Assembly (NCBI GenBank): GCA_004323695.1
Contig: SCRU01000160.1
Span: 1-47,956, forward strand
From: Burkholderiaceae bacterium
GTDB lineage: Bacteria > Pseudomonadota > Gammaproteobacteria > Burkholderiales > Burkholderiaceae_C
Length of the DNA: 47,956 bases
Reading direction: 5' to 3'
Part shown: positions 8,601-16,312 of the stretch, one piece after another
How positions within the stretch are numbered: position 1 is the stretch's first letter
Layout of the letters: every line of letters begins with the position of its first letter
Position numbers and translations under genes: made by a program
The notes under the pieces: generated by a model
Seen by the model: the letters and a program-made list of their open reading frames with translations, nothing else
Told to the model about the DNA's origin: nothing
Database searches by the model: none

Positions 8601-11600
8601 CTTCAGCCGGGTACTTAACCAGAAGCTGGCCGGCCCGAAGTTCGATGGAGCTCGGCACCGACGGAAGCGGCGCGATGGACTCGACGAGAAAAAACGATCG
8701 GACTATTCGCGTGCGCTTGGCAGCCGGATCTTGCCGATGCTGAGCTATGCGCAGGATGTTGCCGACATCATTCGTCCGCCCAATGGAAAGGAGCGGGACG
8801 AGATGGTGGCCGCGGCCTTTGACCGACTTGTCCGTGATATTGAGCAGTCATCCAACTATCCGTATCGGGACGGGAAGGCGTATCTCGCGCGGAACGGTTT
8901 CCGAGTGATTTTTGATCTTGCCGATGCGTTAGGTGCGCTCAATGCCTCGCTTGCGAAGCGCATGGTGGAGTGGGCAGCGAGTGCGCCAGGCCTATTCACG
9001 CCGGAGCTGACCAATGCGGTTGCTCGCCTGTCGCGCATCCCCCAGTGCCATGATGCTGCGCTCCTCCTTGCCGGCCATATCGAGCGCAAGATCCAACTCG
9101 ATACCGATGTCGGATCCAGAATCTCATCCTACGGGGATCTCGCTCGCGCAGCCTGGCGGGTCAGCACTGAAGAGGCTGCGGCCTATTTTCGCCGTGCGCT
9201 CGATCTTGCCGAGGCAATTGGATCGGATGACTTCGATCGTACCAACCACTTGTTGGAGCTGACCGGCCACTATTCGGGTCCTGAACTTCCGCCAGCGGCG
9301 GCGCACACCCTGGCGCGTATCCTTGAACTGAATCAGAACGAGGATGGCAAATTCCCCTGGACTGAATACGCGAAAACGATGGTGCCGATTTCTGGTCGGG
9401 CGACGTTGGCTACGCTGGCACGGCTGGACGATCGTGACGCTGCTCGGCTCGGACTGTCACTCGGCCCAGCGTTAACTGTCCTCGTTCGTGATTCGAAGCT
9501 TTCTGTTGAAGCCGCCGTCGCTCTATTTGGTTTGGCTGGTCCGGTCGAAACGTGGACGTGGCACATCTCGGGCTTCGCGTCAGAGGTCATTTGCCGTCTC
9601 CCTCAAGATCGATGGGAATGGTTCTTCGATCTCCTTCTGGTCGAGATCGATCGCGAGGATCAACTGTCTCCCGCACGGGAGACGATCGAACGGCTACATG
9701 ACCTCGCTGAGCGCAGTCTTCCCGCCGCTTCTCATGCTCGAACACGAATCGAGGGCCTGCTTACTCGCCTTGGACCCCAATCCGAATCGCGAACGGTCAT
9801 GCCCCCGTCGACCGCGTCGGAGCCACCGCCCGTCTTCCCAGTGGACCTCACGGACTCAGACGACATTGACCGTCAGATCCTCAACGAGGAGATTGACCAG
9901 TCAGGGCGGCGCTGGCCGGTTCGAACACTGATCGATTTGGCCAAGCGAGCAAACTCTCCCGCCGAGCGCCTCGGGTTCGTCCGCGCGGTCGTTGAAACAA
10001 CGGCTGCCACGCTTGCCGACAAAATCCACGCGCTGGACGACTACTTGGAGGAGTGGGGTAGGTCGTCGGCGGCTATGTGTGATGCTCTGCCTGACTTGGG
10101 ACTGCGCCTTGCCACTAAGCACGCCGCCGAACTTGCCAGTTCAAGCACCGATGCGTGGGGCAACTGGCGGGGGCTGGAGCAGCATTTTCATGCTGACCGT
10201 GCAACCCTTGTCGAGCACGTAGTTGCAGCGCTCCGGAGCACCGCGGACAGTCTTGGTGGTAATGCCTGGCTCGCACTCGCCGCGAGACTGGCATCTGACG
10301 TCAGTGCCAGCGCCATTGCGGAAGGCCTCGAACGGTTTCTGGCGAACACAGATGAAAAGCTGCCGTCCGAAGTTGGGGACGGGCCGTGGGACGCGCGTTT
10401 TACGGTTCCGTCCGACGAGGCGACATTCGTGGCGGGGCTCGTGTGGGCGAGGCTCGGCCATCCCATCGCAGCAATGCGCTGGCGCGCAGCCCATGCGGTG
10501 CGGCGATTGGTGGTGGCCGGACGGTCCGATGTCATTGAACGACTGATCGACCGCTTTGGGTCTGCTTCGAGCTTGCCTTTCGGCGATGCGAAGCTGCCTT
10601 TCTACGTAATGCATGCGCAGCTCTGGCTGTTGATCGCACTCGCTCGCGTAGCGAAAGACGCTGCTCCCACATTTGCCTCCCATCGCGCGTTCTTCGAGCG
10701 AATCGCCTTTTCCGCTGAGTTCCCGCACGTTGTCATGCGTGCGTTCGCGATAGACGTACTTCGCGAGCTTGCGCCCGCACTCGCACCCGAAGAGCGCGAA
10801 GCTCTGATCGCCAAGCTTGGCCTCGCAAACCGGTCGCCCTTCCCATCTGCTCCTCGGGCCGACTATCGCGAGTTCCGGTATGCACCCAGGCCAGACGCTT
10901 CGCCGCAATCAGAGGATGGCTTCCACCTCGACTACGATTTCAACAAATATCAGGTCGAGCGCTTGTGCCACGTCTTCGCTTGTCCAGGTTGGGAGGTGGA
11001 AGACCGCATCAGCGCGTGGGTGCGGCGTTGGGACACAACCGTCCGAGGAATGCACGATTGCCCACGTGGCAGAAGCGATGACGCATCTTGGTCGTCGGGA
11101 TATGTTCCGGACCGAGATCGCTATGGGGGATATCTCGGATGGCATGCACTCATGCTTGTCGCTGGTGAGTTGCTGGCGACACGGGTGGTTGTCGGCGAGG
11201 ACTGGGGCGGTGATGCTTGGGCCGCGTTCCTGAGGGAATACACGCTGTCAAGAAGCGACGGTCTTTGGCTTGCCGATCTCACCGATCCGTTTCCGCTCGA
11301 CCTTACCAAGGAGGCGGACATGCCCATGCCGGAGAGCGGTGAGAAAGGCACCATCCGCGAAGACAGCAATCTGCTGGCACCGTTGCTTGGCTTGCTGGAC
11401 GGCAAGGTAGCGGCGGATTGGCTTCCGCTCGCGGGGCGTTGGTCGATCGGGCGAGACACAAAGGTCACGCTTCAAAGCGTACTGGCGAATGCCGGCGATG
11501 CGCGAGCGGCGGTCATGGCCGTGCTGTCAGCGGAAGCCTTCTTTCGATGGTTGCCTGACGATGAAGATGAGATTGCTCGTCATTTCGGCAACGACGGTCA

Positions 11601-12216
11601 CACGGTTCAGCCGTGGGTCGCAAAGACACCGAACACCGAGCGCCAACTCGATCGGTATGATCCTTATGGTGCTGCCACAGCACTCGATAGGCCTTTCCCA
11701 GTGGATTGGACACGAGATCTGTTGGGGACGGTCGCGGATGATGAGGTAGTCCGCCACTGGGCAGTCGACGGTAGAACCTCCTATCGTGCCGAAGCCTGGG
11801 GTGCTGAGGGCGGGCGGGGTGAGTACGCGTGGAGCGAGACTGGATACCGTTTGCTCGTCAGTCGAGGCACATTGCTTGCCCTGCTCAAGGTTTCCGAGCG
11901 TAGTCTTGTCGTCGCACTTACGCTCCAGAAATACCATCGAGGGAAGGCGAGCGGACGCGCTGGGGACACCAGCGGCTTTACCCATCGATCGCTGGTGATC
12001 GTCATCGATGAACGTGGCCAGATTTGGTCGCCGCGAGGCCTCTCTCGACAAGCCAAGGAAGCGCTTGCGACGCTCGACCCCGATCGGCGGCGCGATTTCT
12101 ATCCGCGGTTCCGCGCGATCGCTGGCCTGCCCGATGAATGGCTATCTCGGCGCAACGATCCACCAATGAGCGAGGAGCAGTATCGAATAGTCATCAAACG
12201 TCTATCGTCCGAATGA
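5638..12216 (+). CDS. Giant Cap4/DUF4297-like nuclease fused to STAND (NACHT-type) ATPase, Avs-like defence protein
   Basis: 2192-residue uninterrupted protein. Residues about 15-200 resemble the DUF4297/Cap4 nuclease fold: a G22-x-x-F-H-E27-x-W-A-A-R helix, E50, D69 (EIADLV) and the Q89-F90-K91 strand (VVQFKYS), a PD-(D/E)xK variant. Residues about 280-560 form a STAND-type NTPase with Walker A AGGMGKT (K305), Walker B LVLDAID (D401, D404), an arginine-bearing sensor strand (RIVASCRTER) and a probable winged helix. About 1,600 residues follow, rich in Ala/Leu/Arg helices like a solenoid sensor, then a less helical C-terminal part. The ATG at 5638 has GGAACGGAG upstream; the GTG at 5578 would add 20 atypical residues. 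By analogy with Avs proteins, binding of a phage protein would cause oligomerisation and nuclease activation. The ligand, and whether the neighbouring AbiE pair takes part, are unknown. Confidence 0.85.
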   Translation: MNDNDTGTVPIEIDKVRASKAGHAFHEAWAARTALELLPPSTDLTAITLEGFDEQDAQSLGTGAVEIADLVRYHGATDVARAHRVTVVQFKYSIASADTAVRAADLASTLAKFAVTDAELRATHGDDHVLAVVRYEFATNRPIHENLGKAITAVIAGTQEAGDVARQAGQIAEALKDYPHPFSDLLRRLELVGSKGSLTEAERAISTILAAWSEPGDPDAEKRLLKLRNLIRIKAGPGSETDKRVDRVAVLAELEVEHEDRLYPTPDAFPEVEVVIQRDALYDLAMLAREAGLPLIVHAAGGMGKTVLMQGLADRLRADGPVVLFDGFGAGRWRDPADGRHLPERTLVHLANLMAGQGLCDILLPLADVTGLLRAFRRRLAQSVETARRTRSDACVSLVLDAIDHAGLAARETATSSFAHLLMRSLSVDSIDGIRIVASCRTERLVLATGDASHRLFTVPLFTDAEVRSLIERRVPDASADEIAALLTRSGRNPRCLDNLITTGRPFDPVSFPDTPGEPQDLLDLLLRKRLNEARETARARGANDADIDLLLTGIALLAPPVPIEELAAAHGLIAEQVESFAADLAPLLERTPHGLMFRDEPTETLIRSSYGASQAGRDRVIAALQERQLTSNYAARALPALLTSLRDADQLIQLAYDLRVPRGASQVSARDIRLSRITAAIALTGELNRRDDLLRLLLEASLVAAGHERSDRFLYEHPDLTAVAGDPEALRRLSATNVGWPGGKHAALALANAFAGDRDEARRHARRSIDWHNWAAHTKRSARFSESSTSRQWDDIGFAYVEMLAGNDVRVAEFFARRDDGVAFAKFRDLFDLLDRHQHSAHPPKTRIATRLLRCRLPSRALYAAALPFVGSDSSRARRLVAALAAAASANGKSEVLAMASVLASALAIELGMESEAASILAGTALTPPSVYDYSSQYPSDRAIHVTVLAAGVRAALNQKHAALIDIAPAEFIGLVPTGARSRGAATFSRVLNQKLAGPKFDGARHRRKRRDGLDEKKRSDYSRALGSRILPMLSYAQDVADIIRPPNGKERDEMVAAAFDRLVRDIEQSSNYPYRDGKAYLARNGFRVIFDLADALGALNASLAKRMVEWAASAPGLFTPELTNAVARLSRIPQCHDAALLLAGHIERKIQLDTDVGSRISSYGDLARAAWRVSTEEAAAYFRRALDLAEAIGSDDFDRTNHLLELTGHYSGPELPPAAAHTLARILELNQNEDGKFPWTEYAKTMVPISGRATLATLARLDDRDAARLGLSLGPALTVLVRDSKLSVEAAVALFGLAGPVETWTWHISGFASEVICRLPQDRWEWFFDLLLVEIDREDQLSPARETIERLHDLAERSLPAASHARTRIEGLLTRLGPQSESRTVMPPSTASEPPPVFPVDLTDSDDIDRQILNEEIDQSGRRWPVRTLIDLAKRANSPAERLGFVRAVVETTAATLADKIHALDDYLEEWGRSSAAMCDALPDLGLRLATKHAAELASSSTDAWGNWRGLEQHFHADRATLVEHVVAALRSTADSLGGNAWLALAARLASDVSASAIAEGLERFLANTDEKLPSEVGDGPWDARFTVPSDEATFVAGLVWARLGHPIAAMRWRAAHAVRRLVVAGRSDVIERLIDRFGSASSLPFGDAKLPFYVMHAQLWLLIALARVAKDAAPTFASHRAFFERIAFSAEFPHVVMRAFAIDVLRELAPALAPEEREALIAKLGLANRSPFPSAPRADYREFRYAPRPDASPQSEDGFHLDYDFNKYQVERLCHVFACPGWEVEDRISAWVRRWDTTVRGMHDCPRGRSDDASWSSGYVPDRDRYGGYLGWHALMLVAGELLATRVVVGEDWGGDAWAAFLREYTLSRSDGLWLADLTDPFPLDLTKEADMPMPESGEKGTIREDSNLLAPLLGLLDGKVAADWLPLAGRWSIGRDTKVTLQSVLANAGDARAAVMAVLSAEAFFRWLPDDEDEIARHFGNDGHTVQPWVAKTPNTERQLDRYDPYGAATALDRPFPVDWTRDLLGTVADDEVVRHWAVDGRTSYRAEAWGAEGGRGEYAWSETGYRLLVSRGTLLALLKVSERSLVVALTLQKYHRGKASGRAGDTSGFTHRSLVIVIDERGQIWSPRGLSRQAKEALATLDPDRRRDFYPRFRAIAGLPDEWLSRRNDPPMSEEQYRIVIKRLSSE

Positions 12217-12417
12217 AGGGGGCACCCTCTTCACGTGAGCCTGATCGAACGTCCGATGTGATTGTCCAGAACATAGGGCACGTCGAGTTGTACTCGGTAT
12301 GAGAGGGCTGAAGTGCAGACACCTGTTCGGTATGATTGGCGTCGATTGATAATGGTGTCGCCAGCGTCGCTGTCCGGAAAGTCGCTCCATATCCTGGGCC
12401 AAAAGAGTGAACGTTTC

Positions 12418-12438
12418 TGACGGTAAAAGCGACGGTAA
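12418..12438. repeat. GACGGTA-type repeat, right end
   Basis: TGACGGTAAAAGCGACGGTA contains GACGGTAAAA (12419-12428) and GACGGTAA (12431-12438), a 12-base period like the left-end copy at 2139-2157. It lies about 60 bases inside the right attachment copy. It is a candidate arm-type integrase site. Confidence 0.5.
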
Positions 12439-12494
12439 GGGCCCATGTCGATCACAGCCAAACCCTTTAACCATGCGGACTTGCGTGATCCGTT

Positions 12495-12513
12495 GATGAT
12501 CGAGTGGGAATAG
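12495..12513 (+). repeat. Right attachment site copy (attR core)
   Basis: GATGATCGAGTGGGAATAG repeats the guaA terminal 19 bases with two changes and still spells Ile-Glu-Trp-Glu-stop. Recombination between the two copies would excise the island and leave a complete guaA. Confidence 0.85.
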
Positions 12514-12537
12514 CGACGGTACCAACGATTGTCGGAT

Positions 12538-13848
12538 TCACGAGGCTTCCTGCGCGGTGGTGCGTTGGTTGGATTGACGTGAATCGGCCGCCGGGTTGCG
12601 CTTGTCGGAGCTGAAGCGAAGGCGCCCAGCCTGGATGCGCACGCGCAGGCCGCGATACTTCACGAGGTAATGGATGCCGACCATCGCGGCGGCAAAACCC
12701 GAGGCGGCGCCGACCCCCAGGGCCCAGCGCGGGCCGAAGCGGTCGGCGACCCAGCCGACCATGGGCGCGCCCAGCGGCGTGCCGCCCAGGAACACGGCGA
12801 AGTAGATCGCCAATACCCGCCCGCGCATGGCAGGCTCGGTCGAGAGCTGAATCAGGCTGTTGGCCGAGGTGTTCAGGGTCTGGGCCGACACCCCGACGAT
12901 GACGAGCGCGAGGCCGAACAGCACATAGTTGGGCATGACAGCGGCCAACGCGCAACCGAGTCCAAAGACGCCGGCCCCGCCGAGCAAAAACGCCAGACGA
13001 GGCCTGTCCCGCTGCGCGGCCAGCAGCGCACCGGCCACCGACCCGATCGCCATCGTCGACGCCAGGGCGCCGTACTGACCCGCACCGGCGTGGAACACGG
13101 TGACGGCCATGGTGGAGATGAATATCGGGAAGTTAAGCCCGAACGTGCCGACCAGGAAGATCATGAACACGATGGTCTTCAGGTCGGGGCGGCTCCAGAT
13201 ATAGCGGAAACCGTCGGCCAGGCTGCCGCGGACCCGCGAAGCCGTGCCGGTGCGGTGCAGTTCGTCGACGCGCAGGAGGCCCAGCGAGCACAGGACGGCG
13301 CCGAACGACGCCGCGTTGATCAGGAACACCCAGCCGGAGCCCACGGCGGCGATGAGCACGCCGGCAATGGCGGGGCCGATCATGCGCGCGGCATTGAACG
13401 ACGTGGAATTCAGCGCCACGGCGTTGGACAGGTCGGTCTCGCCGACCAGGTCGGCGACAAAGGTTTGGCGCGCCGGTGTATCGAACGCCGAGACACAGCC
13501 CAGCAGAAACGCAAAAACGTACACGTGCCACAAGTGCACGAGCCCGGTGATGGTGAGCAGGCCCAGCGTCAGCGCCAGCGCGCCCATGGCCGCCTGGGTG
13601 GCGAGCAGGAGCTTGCGCCGGTCGAAATGATCGGCTGCCAGACCGGTCCATGGCAACAGCAGGATCTGCGGACCGAACTGGAGCGACATCACAATGCCGA
13701 CAGCAGTTGCGTTGTTGTGGGTCAGCCCCGTCAGCACGAGCCAGTCCTGGGCGGTGCGCTGCATCCAGGTGCCCACATTGGACACGATGGCTCCGCCGGC
13801 CCACACCCGGTAGTTGAAGCCGCGCAGCGAGCGGAAAGTGCCTCTCAT
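12538..13848 (-). CDS. MFS transporter (MFS_3/EntS-like exporter)
   Basis: 436-residue inner-membrane major facilitator protein with about twelve hydrophobic segments. The MFS_3 signature is clear: GTWMQRTAQDWLVL near the N-terminus, a first-loop motif in LAADHFDRRKLLL (compare GxxaDrxgRR), FDTPARQTFVADLV, and the repeat-half motif GWVADRFGPRW. Members export small molecules such as siderophores or drugs; the substrate cannot be read here. The ATG at 13848 overlaps the stop of the upstream MarR gene by one base (TGATG), so the two are co-transcribed and coupled and the MarR protein is the likely regulator. The longer open frame beginning at 13953 lies within marR and was not used. The C-terminal tail after the last membrane segment is polar and variable. 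This is the first chromosomal gene beyond the island's right end. Confidence 0.9.
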   Translation of the reverse strand: MRGTFRSLRGFNYRVWAGGAIVSNVGTWMQRTAQDWLVLTGLTHNNATAVGIVMSLQFGPQILLLPWTGLAADHFDRRKLLLATQAAMGALALTLGLLTITGLVHLWHVYVFAFLLGCVSAFDTPARQTFVADLVGETDLSNAVALNSTSFNAARMIGPAIAGVLIAAVGSGWVFLINAASFGAVLCSLGLLRVDELHRTGTASRVRGSLADGFRYIWSRPDLKTIVFMIFLVGTFGLNFPIFISTMAVTVFHAGAGQYGALASTMAIGSVAGALLAAQRDRPRLAFLLGGAGVFGLGCALAAVMPNYVLFGLALVIVGVSAQTLNTSANSLIQLSTEPAMRGRVLAIYFAVFLGGTPLGAPMVGWVADRFGPRWALGVGAASGFAAAMVGIHYLVKYRGLRVRIQAGRLRFSSDKRNPAADSRQSNQRTTAQEAS

Positions 13849-14309
13849 CACCCTGCTTGCGAGTCGATCAGGCGCTTGAGCAGTTCGACGGCTCTCGCGA
13901 GCGCCTCGTACTCTTGCGGCGCGAAATTTCCCTGAATGGCGTGGAACAGCCAATCCTCCCGCGCCGCCCGTCCTGCCCGAAGCATCTCCAGGCAGGACGC
14001 CGTCACAGACAAAATGGTTTGCCGCCCGTCGGTCGGGTCCGGCTTGCCTCCCACGAGCCCGGCCGCCTCCAGGATGGACACGGTCGCGCCCATGGATTGC
14101 GGGCGCACGCCTTCAGCCCGTGCGAGGGCGGTCACAGTGGCGGGGCCGTCGCGCTCCAGACGCAGGAGCACCGACTTCTGCGACCAGGTGAAATCTCCGG
14201 GATGCGTCTGTTCACGCATCCGTCGGCGCAGTTTGCCAAGCAGGACACGAAGCTCCCCTGCCAGGGCCAACGCGTGCGCAGCCTGAGGATCGTCCTGTTG
14301 CTTCTTCAT
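13848..14309 (-). CDS. MarR-family transcriptional regulator
   Basis: 153-residue MarR-type winged-helix repressor. Its core shows the usual order: TWSQKSVLLRLERDGPATVTALARAEGVRPQSM as the helix-turn-helix and LEAAGLV..KPDPTDGRQTIL as the wing with the conserved Asp-x-Arg region. The ATG at 14309 (MKKQQDD) is chosen; the frame is open further upstream but reads atypically. It heads an operon with the MFS exporter and is divergent from the GH15 gene, so the AT-rich 157-base gap very likely holds its own operator. In such pairs the regulator usually represses both itself and the transporter until a ligand binds. Confidence 0.9.
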   Translation of the reverse strand: MKKQQDDPQAAHALALAGELRVLLGKLRRRMREQTHPGDFTWSQKSVLLRLERDGPATVTALARAEGVRPQSMGATVSILEAAGLVGGKPDPTDGRQTILSVTASCLEMLRAGRAAREDWLFHAIQGNFAPQEYEALARAVELLKRLIDSQAG

Positions 14310-14466
14310 GCCCGCATCGTAGCATATGTGAAGTAAAACTACAAAGATTACCTTCTTATATTTTTGAGAATGGTGGCTTGCCGGCGTATTCCGGCTCAGG
14401 TCACAATGGCCGATACCGGCTGCGTTGACTCGCCGTGCCCGGTACAACCCAAACATCTGGAGCACC
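14310..14466. promoter_or_regulatory. Divergent promoter region marR / GH15
   Basis: 157 bases between divergent starts. An AT-rich core (14323-14370) contains the imperfect palindrome TGTGAAGTAAAACTACA, beginning about 20 bases upstream of the marR start, a plausible MarR operator. No clear -35/-10 pair could be fixed for either side. Confidence 0.4.
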
Positions 14467-16305
14467 ATGTCGACCCCTATCGAGGATTACGCCGTCATTG
14501 GCAACTGCGAAACACTGGCGCTGGTGGGGCGCGACGGGTCCATCGACTGGCTGGCCATGCCGAGATTCGACAGCCCAAGCTGTTTCGCGGCGCTGCTGGG
14601 CGACCCGGATCACGGGCGCTGGCTGATTTCGCCGGCCGTTCCGGCCACGCGAGTGACCCGCCGTTATCGCGGCGACACGTTGATTCTCGAAACCGTCTTC
14701 GAAACTTCCGGCGGCGCTGTCTGCGTCATCGATTTCATGTCGCGCCGCGACGGTTGTTCGGATCTGGTGCGGCTGGTTCGCGGACTGCGCGGCAGCGTCG
14801 CCATGCAGACCGAACTCGTCGTGCGGTTCGATTACGGGGATGTCGTGCCCTGGGTGGCGCGCCAGCAGGATGGCGCACTGCAACTCGCGGCGGGCCCCGA
14901 CCGGCTGCAACTGCACACCAGCGTCGGGCTGCGCGGGCACGGGGCCAGAACGGTGGGCGCGTTCGTGCTGGGTCCGGGCGATGAAGCCGGCTTCACGCTC
15001 ACTCATTCGCCGTCGTATCTGCCGGCTCCCCCGCCATTGGACGCCGCCGGGGCGCTCGATCATGTCGACGCCCGCTGGTCCGCCTGGGTTGCGCCTTTCA
15101 AGCCGATGGGGGAATGGTCGCATGGGGTGCGTCGTTCCTTGCTGACGCTGAAGGCGCTCGCGCACTGGCAGACGGGCGGCATCGTGGCGGCCGGAACCAC
15201 CTCGCTGCCGGAAAAGCTCGGCGGGCCGCGCAACTGGGACTACCGCTATTGCTGGCTGCGGGACGCGACGCTCACCTTGTATGCCCTTCTGGGCGCGGGG
15301 TTCGTCGAAGAGGCTGGCGCGTGGCGGGAATGGCTCGTGCGAGCGGTGGCGGGCGATCCGGCCAAGGTTCAGATCATGTACGGGGTCGGGGGCGAACGCC
15401 GGCTGGACGAGTACGAACTCCCGGGGCTGCCGGGCTACGAAAATTCCGCGCCGGTGCGGATCGGCAATGCCGCCGCGGGCCAGGTCCAGCTCGATGTGTA
15501 CGGTGAGGTGATCGACGCGCTGTACGTCGCCCGGCGCGCCGGCCTGGGGCCGAGCGCGGCCAGCTGGGCGCTGGAGTGTGCGCTGCTCGCGCACCTGGAA
15601 ACCATCTGGAATCAGCCGGACGACGGCATCTGGGAGGTGCGGGGCGGGCGCCGGCATTTCACGCATTCCAAGGTCATGGCCTGGGTGGCCTTCGATCGCG
15701 GCGTGCGTTCGGCCCTGGAATTCAAGCTGGCGGCACCGGTGCAGCGCTGGCGCAAGGTCCGCGATGCGATTCACCGGCAGGTTTGCGAGCGTGGTTTCGA
15801 TGCGGGGCAGGGCTCGTTTGTCCAGTCGTACGGTGCCACGCCACTGGATGCCAGCCTGCTGCTGATTCCTCTGGTGGGTTTTCTGCCGGCGGCCGATGCG
15901 CGCGTTCGCGGGACGCTGGCGGCGATCGAGCACCACCTCGTGCGCGACGGACTCGTGCTGCGCTACGACACGGCCCAGGGGGCGGACGGCCTGCCGCCGG
16001 GCGAGGGCGCCTTTCTGGCGTGCAGCTTCTGGCTCGTTGACAACTACATTCTGCAAGGACGGCTGGACGAGGCGCGTACGCTGTTCGCGCGCTTGCTGTC
16101 GTTTCGCAACGACGTGGGATTGCTGGCCGAAGAATATGACCCCGTCGCGAAGCGCCAGCTCGGCAATTTTCCGCAGGCGTTCTCGCATCTGTCCCTGATC
16201 AACACGGCGCACAGCCTGACCAGCCGTGCCGGCTCCGTGCACCAGCGTTCCGCCGGCAGCAGCCAGACGGCGCGGACAAAGTCCGGGTCGCATGCGCTAA
16301 AGTAG
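14467..16305 (+). CDS. Glycoside hydrolase family 15 protein (glucoamylase/trehalase type)
   Basis: 612-residue bacterial GH15 enzyme, about the usual length for the two-domain form: an N-terminal beta-sandwich (about 1-230) beginning IEDYAVIGNCETLALVGRDGSIDWL, then an (alpha/alpha)6 barrel. The barrel shows NWDYRYCWLRDA (N256-), GIWE with E390 and EEYDP with E555/E556; by comparison with the family these are the likely general acid and base glutamates. There is no signal peptide, so it acts in the cytoplasm, hydrolysing alpha-glucosidic bonds in glucan, maltooligosaccharide or trehalose; the substrate cannot be decided from sequence. The ATG at 14467 follows TGGAG at 14458-14462, and the family's usual N-terminus begins there. 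It is divergent from marR, and the next gene starts 7 bases after its stop. Confidence 0.9.
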   Translation: MSTPIEDYAVIGNCETLALVGRDGSIDWLAMPRFDSPSCFAALLGDPDHGRWLISPAVPATRVTRRYRGDTLILETVFETSGGAVCVIDFMSRRDGCSDLVRLVRGLRGSVAMQTELVVRFDYGDVVPWVARQQDGALQLAAGPDRLQLHTSVGLRGHGARTVGAFVLGPGDEAGFTLTHSPSYLPAPPPLDAAGALDHVDARWSAWVAPFKPMGEWSHGVRRSLLTLKALAHWQTGGIVAAGTTSLPEKLGGPRNWDYRYCWLRDATLTLYALLGAGFVEEAGAWREWLVRAVAGDPAKVQIMYGVGGERRLDEYELPGLPGYENSAPVRIGNAAAGQVQLDVYGEVIDALYVARRAGLGPSAASWALECALLAHLETIWNQPDDGIWEVRGGRRHFTHSKVMAWVAFDRGVRSALEFKLAAPVQRWRKVRDAIHRQVCERGFDAGQGSFVQSYGATPLDASLLLIPLVGFLPAADARVRGTLAAIEHHLVRDGLVLRYDTAQGADGLPPGEGAFLACSFWLVDNYILQGRLDEARTLFARLLSFRNDVGLLAEEYDPVAKRQLGNFPQAFSHLSLINTAHSLTSRAGSVHQRSAGSSQTARTKSGSHALK

Positions 16306-16312
16306 CCGGACC

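Larger units (their letters stand above)
1976..12513. mobile_element. Integrated defence-type genomic island at the guaA 3' end
   Basis: About 10.5 kb bounded by an imperfect 19-bp direct repeat (17/19) formed by the guaA terminal codons at the left and a copy of them at 12495-12513. The integrase gene sits next to the left junction and is transcribed away from guaA, a normal arrangement for site-specific islands. Cargo is an AbiEi/AbiEii-like toxin-antitoxin pair and a 6.6-kb gene for a nuclease-STAND ATPase fusion. All four genes are on the plus strand. No relaxase, type IV secretion, replication or phage structural gene is present, so mobility would need outside help. Codon use in the integrase and the large gene is visibly less GC-biased than in the flanks. 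The guaA 3' end is a known integration hotspot for islands; the borders here come directly from the repeat. Confidence 0.88.
12217..12537. other. Intergenic region: right island end
   Basis: 321 bases between the giant gene and the convergent MFS gene. An imperfect inverted repeat (GAAGGG...CCCTCTTC) overlaps the stop codon and could act as a weak terminator. The GACGGTA repeats (12419-12438) and the right attachment copy (12495-12513) follow, with one more GACGGTA at 12515-12521. I see no convincing coding sequence. Confidence 0.5.

Noticed and set aside
14401-16293. 630-codon minus-strand frame opposite the GH15 gene
   Set aside because: Antisense shadow of a clearly coding GH15 frame; composition is not protein-like.
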